Assembly (NCBI RefSeq): GCF_003253485.1
Contig: NZ_QKTX01000006.1
Span: 1 to 64,000 of the forward strand
DNA: 64,000 bases
Source of the DNA: Algoriphagus aquaeductus
GTDB lineage: Bacteria; Bacteroidota; Bacteroidia; Cytophagales; Cyclobacteriaceae
Reading direction: 5' to 3'
How positions within the stretch are numbered: the first letter of the stretch is position 1; each line of letters starts with the position of its first letter. This document shows positions 63,177-64,000 of the stretch, piece by piece. The notes below the pieces were generated by a model. That model made no database searches. It was not told where the DNA came from and worked only from the letters and a program-made list of their open reading frames with translations. Made by a program: the position numbers and the translations under genes.

Positions 63177-64000
63177 TTATTTCAAAACTTCTCTTGAAAT
63201 CACCAGCTTTTGAATCTCGGAAGTACCTTCTCCAATTGTACAAAGCTTGGCGTCGCGGTAGTATTTTTCCACCGGATAGTCCTTGGTAAAGCCATAGCCA
63301 CCAAAAATCTGCACCGCTTCATTGGCAACTGATACAGCCACTTCCGAGGCGTAAAGTTTGGCCTTCGCTCCGGCAAGGGTTACTTTTTGTCCTTTGTTTT
63401 TCAAGTCCGCAGCTTTGAAAGTCAGCAGACTTGCTGCCTCGACCTGTGTCGCCATATCTGCCAACTTAAAGGAAATCCCCTGAAAGCTGGAGATCGGTTT
63501 GTTGAATTGATGACGCTCTTTGGAATATTGGATGGCTGCTTCCAGCGCACCTTCTGCAATACCAAGAGAAAGCGCGGCGATCGAGATTCGACCACCATCG
63601 AGGATTTTCATGGATTGGATAAATCCCTCTCCGACCTCTCCAAGCACTTGGCTTTCATGAATTCGGCAATCTTCGAAGATTATTTCAGCTGTCTCCGAAG
63701 CGCGCATGCCGAGCTTGTCTTCTTTACGACCACCTTTGAAGCCGGGAGTTCCTCTTTCTACAATAAACGCAGTCATGCCATGGCTGTCTCCCACTTCACC
63801 GGTTCGTGCGATGACCACTGCCACATCTCCTGAATAGCCATGCGTGATAAAGTTTTTGGCGCCGTTGATGACATAGTACTCCCCGTCCTTTTTGGCGACG
63901 GTTCGCATATTTCCGGCATCCGAACCGGTATTTGGCTCGGTCAGGCCCCATGCACCCAGCCATTCGCAGGTAGCGAGTTTGGGTAGGTATTTTCGCTTTT
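63177..64000 (-). CDS. acyl-CoA dehydrogenase (partial, N-terminus beyond the window)
   Basis: The frame remains open to the window end and includes [15 protein letters not shown] (FAD/substrate-binding motif) upstream of 63908, so the gene clearly starts beyond 64000. Visible further on: [58 protein letters not shown] and GEGTSEIQ with the catalytic Glu position. Oxidises an acyl-CoA to the 2,3-enoyl-CoA; short- or branched-chain specificity is likely from the GEGTSEIQ ending. Confidence 0.93.
   Translation of the reverse strand, partial: KRKYLPKLATCEWLGAWGLTEPNTGSDAGNMRTVAKKDGEYYVINGAKNFITHGYSGDVAVVIARTGEVGDSHGMTAFIVERGTPGFKGGRKEDKLGMRASETAEIIFEDCRIHESQVLGEVGEGFIQSMKILDGGRISIAALSLGIAEGALEAAIQYSKERHQFNKPISSFQGISFKLADMATQVEAASLLTFKAADLKNKGQKVTLAGAKAKLYASEVAVSVANEAVQIFGGYGFTKDYPVEKYYRDAKLCTIGEGTSEIQKLVISREVLK

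Overview
The window looks like a chromosomal segment of an aerobic, polysaccharide-degrading Bacteroidota, most likely a Cytophagales/Cyclobacteriaceae relative (Algoriphagus-like; the family placement is inference). Reasons: SusC/SusD pair, many Cys-anchored lipoproteins, DUF5686, DUF5916 and DUF5606 proteins, a T9SS sorting domain, a ubiE-porT pair, and promoters of the Bacteroidetes TTTG / TAnnTTTG type rather than -35/-10 boxes.

Region 1 (1-8.9 kb, + strand): a giant VCBS/ASPIC lipoprotein, then a three-cassette locus. Each cassette has a tiny exported Cys-rich peptide, a compact perfect hairpin with a 3-nt loop, and a six-bladed beta-propeller-type lipoprotein. The first two peptides share an almost identical 139-bp leader and signal peptide but have unrelated mature parts. 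The third has lost leader and start codon and lies in frame straight after the stop of the preceding propeller gene. A thioredoxin-like lipoprotein closes the cluster. This is the best candidate for a poorly described system.

Region 2 (8.9-25.5 kb, - strand): a SusC/SusD nutrient uptake pair with a perfect 20-bp LacI-type palindrome about 190 bp upstream of susC, two tandem terminators, then three giant VCBS/ASPIC lipoproteins and a small lipoprotein in overlapping frames, and a lipoprotein vanadium haloperoxidase-like enzyme with its own promoter.

Region 3 (25.5-38.6 kb): a DUF5686 outer-membrane protein, a fourth propeller lipoprotein (non-ATG start), a CBM9/DUF5916 barrel, a TonB-dependent receptor, a Ca2+/Na+ antiporter, an exported MTA/SAH-nucleosidase-like enzyme translationally coupled to a purine permease, and a toxin-antitoxin pair whose PIN toxin is frameshifted.

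Region 4 (38.6-43.9 kb, - strand): a tightly coupled catabolic operon DUF3311 - SSS symporter - GH88 - OYE oxidoreductase - SDR, presumably for import and cleavage of an unsaturated uronide.

Region 5 (44-64 kb): mostly core genes (porT, ubiE/menG, engB, DUF5606, rnhA, marC family, murF, DUF2461, sugar isomerase, YtcJ-like amidohydrolase, S9 peptidase, acyl-CoA dehydrogenase cut by the window end). Among them are two AAA+/DUF4143 ATPases with inverted repeats upstream, a PIN and a ParDE-type toxin-antitoxin module each with a palindromic operator, an orphan 59-aa small protein, a T9SS-secreted FG-GAP protein, and a MITE-like nested palindrome. I saw no tRNA, rRNA, CRISPR array, insertion sequence or prophage.
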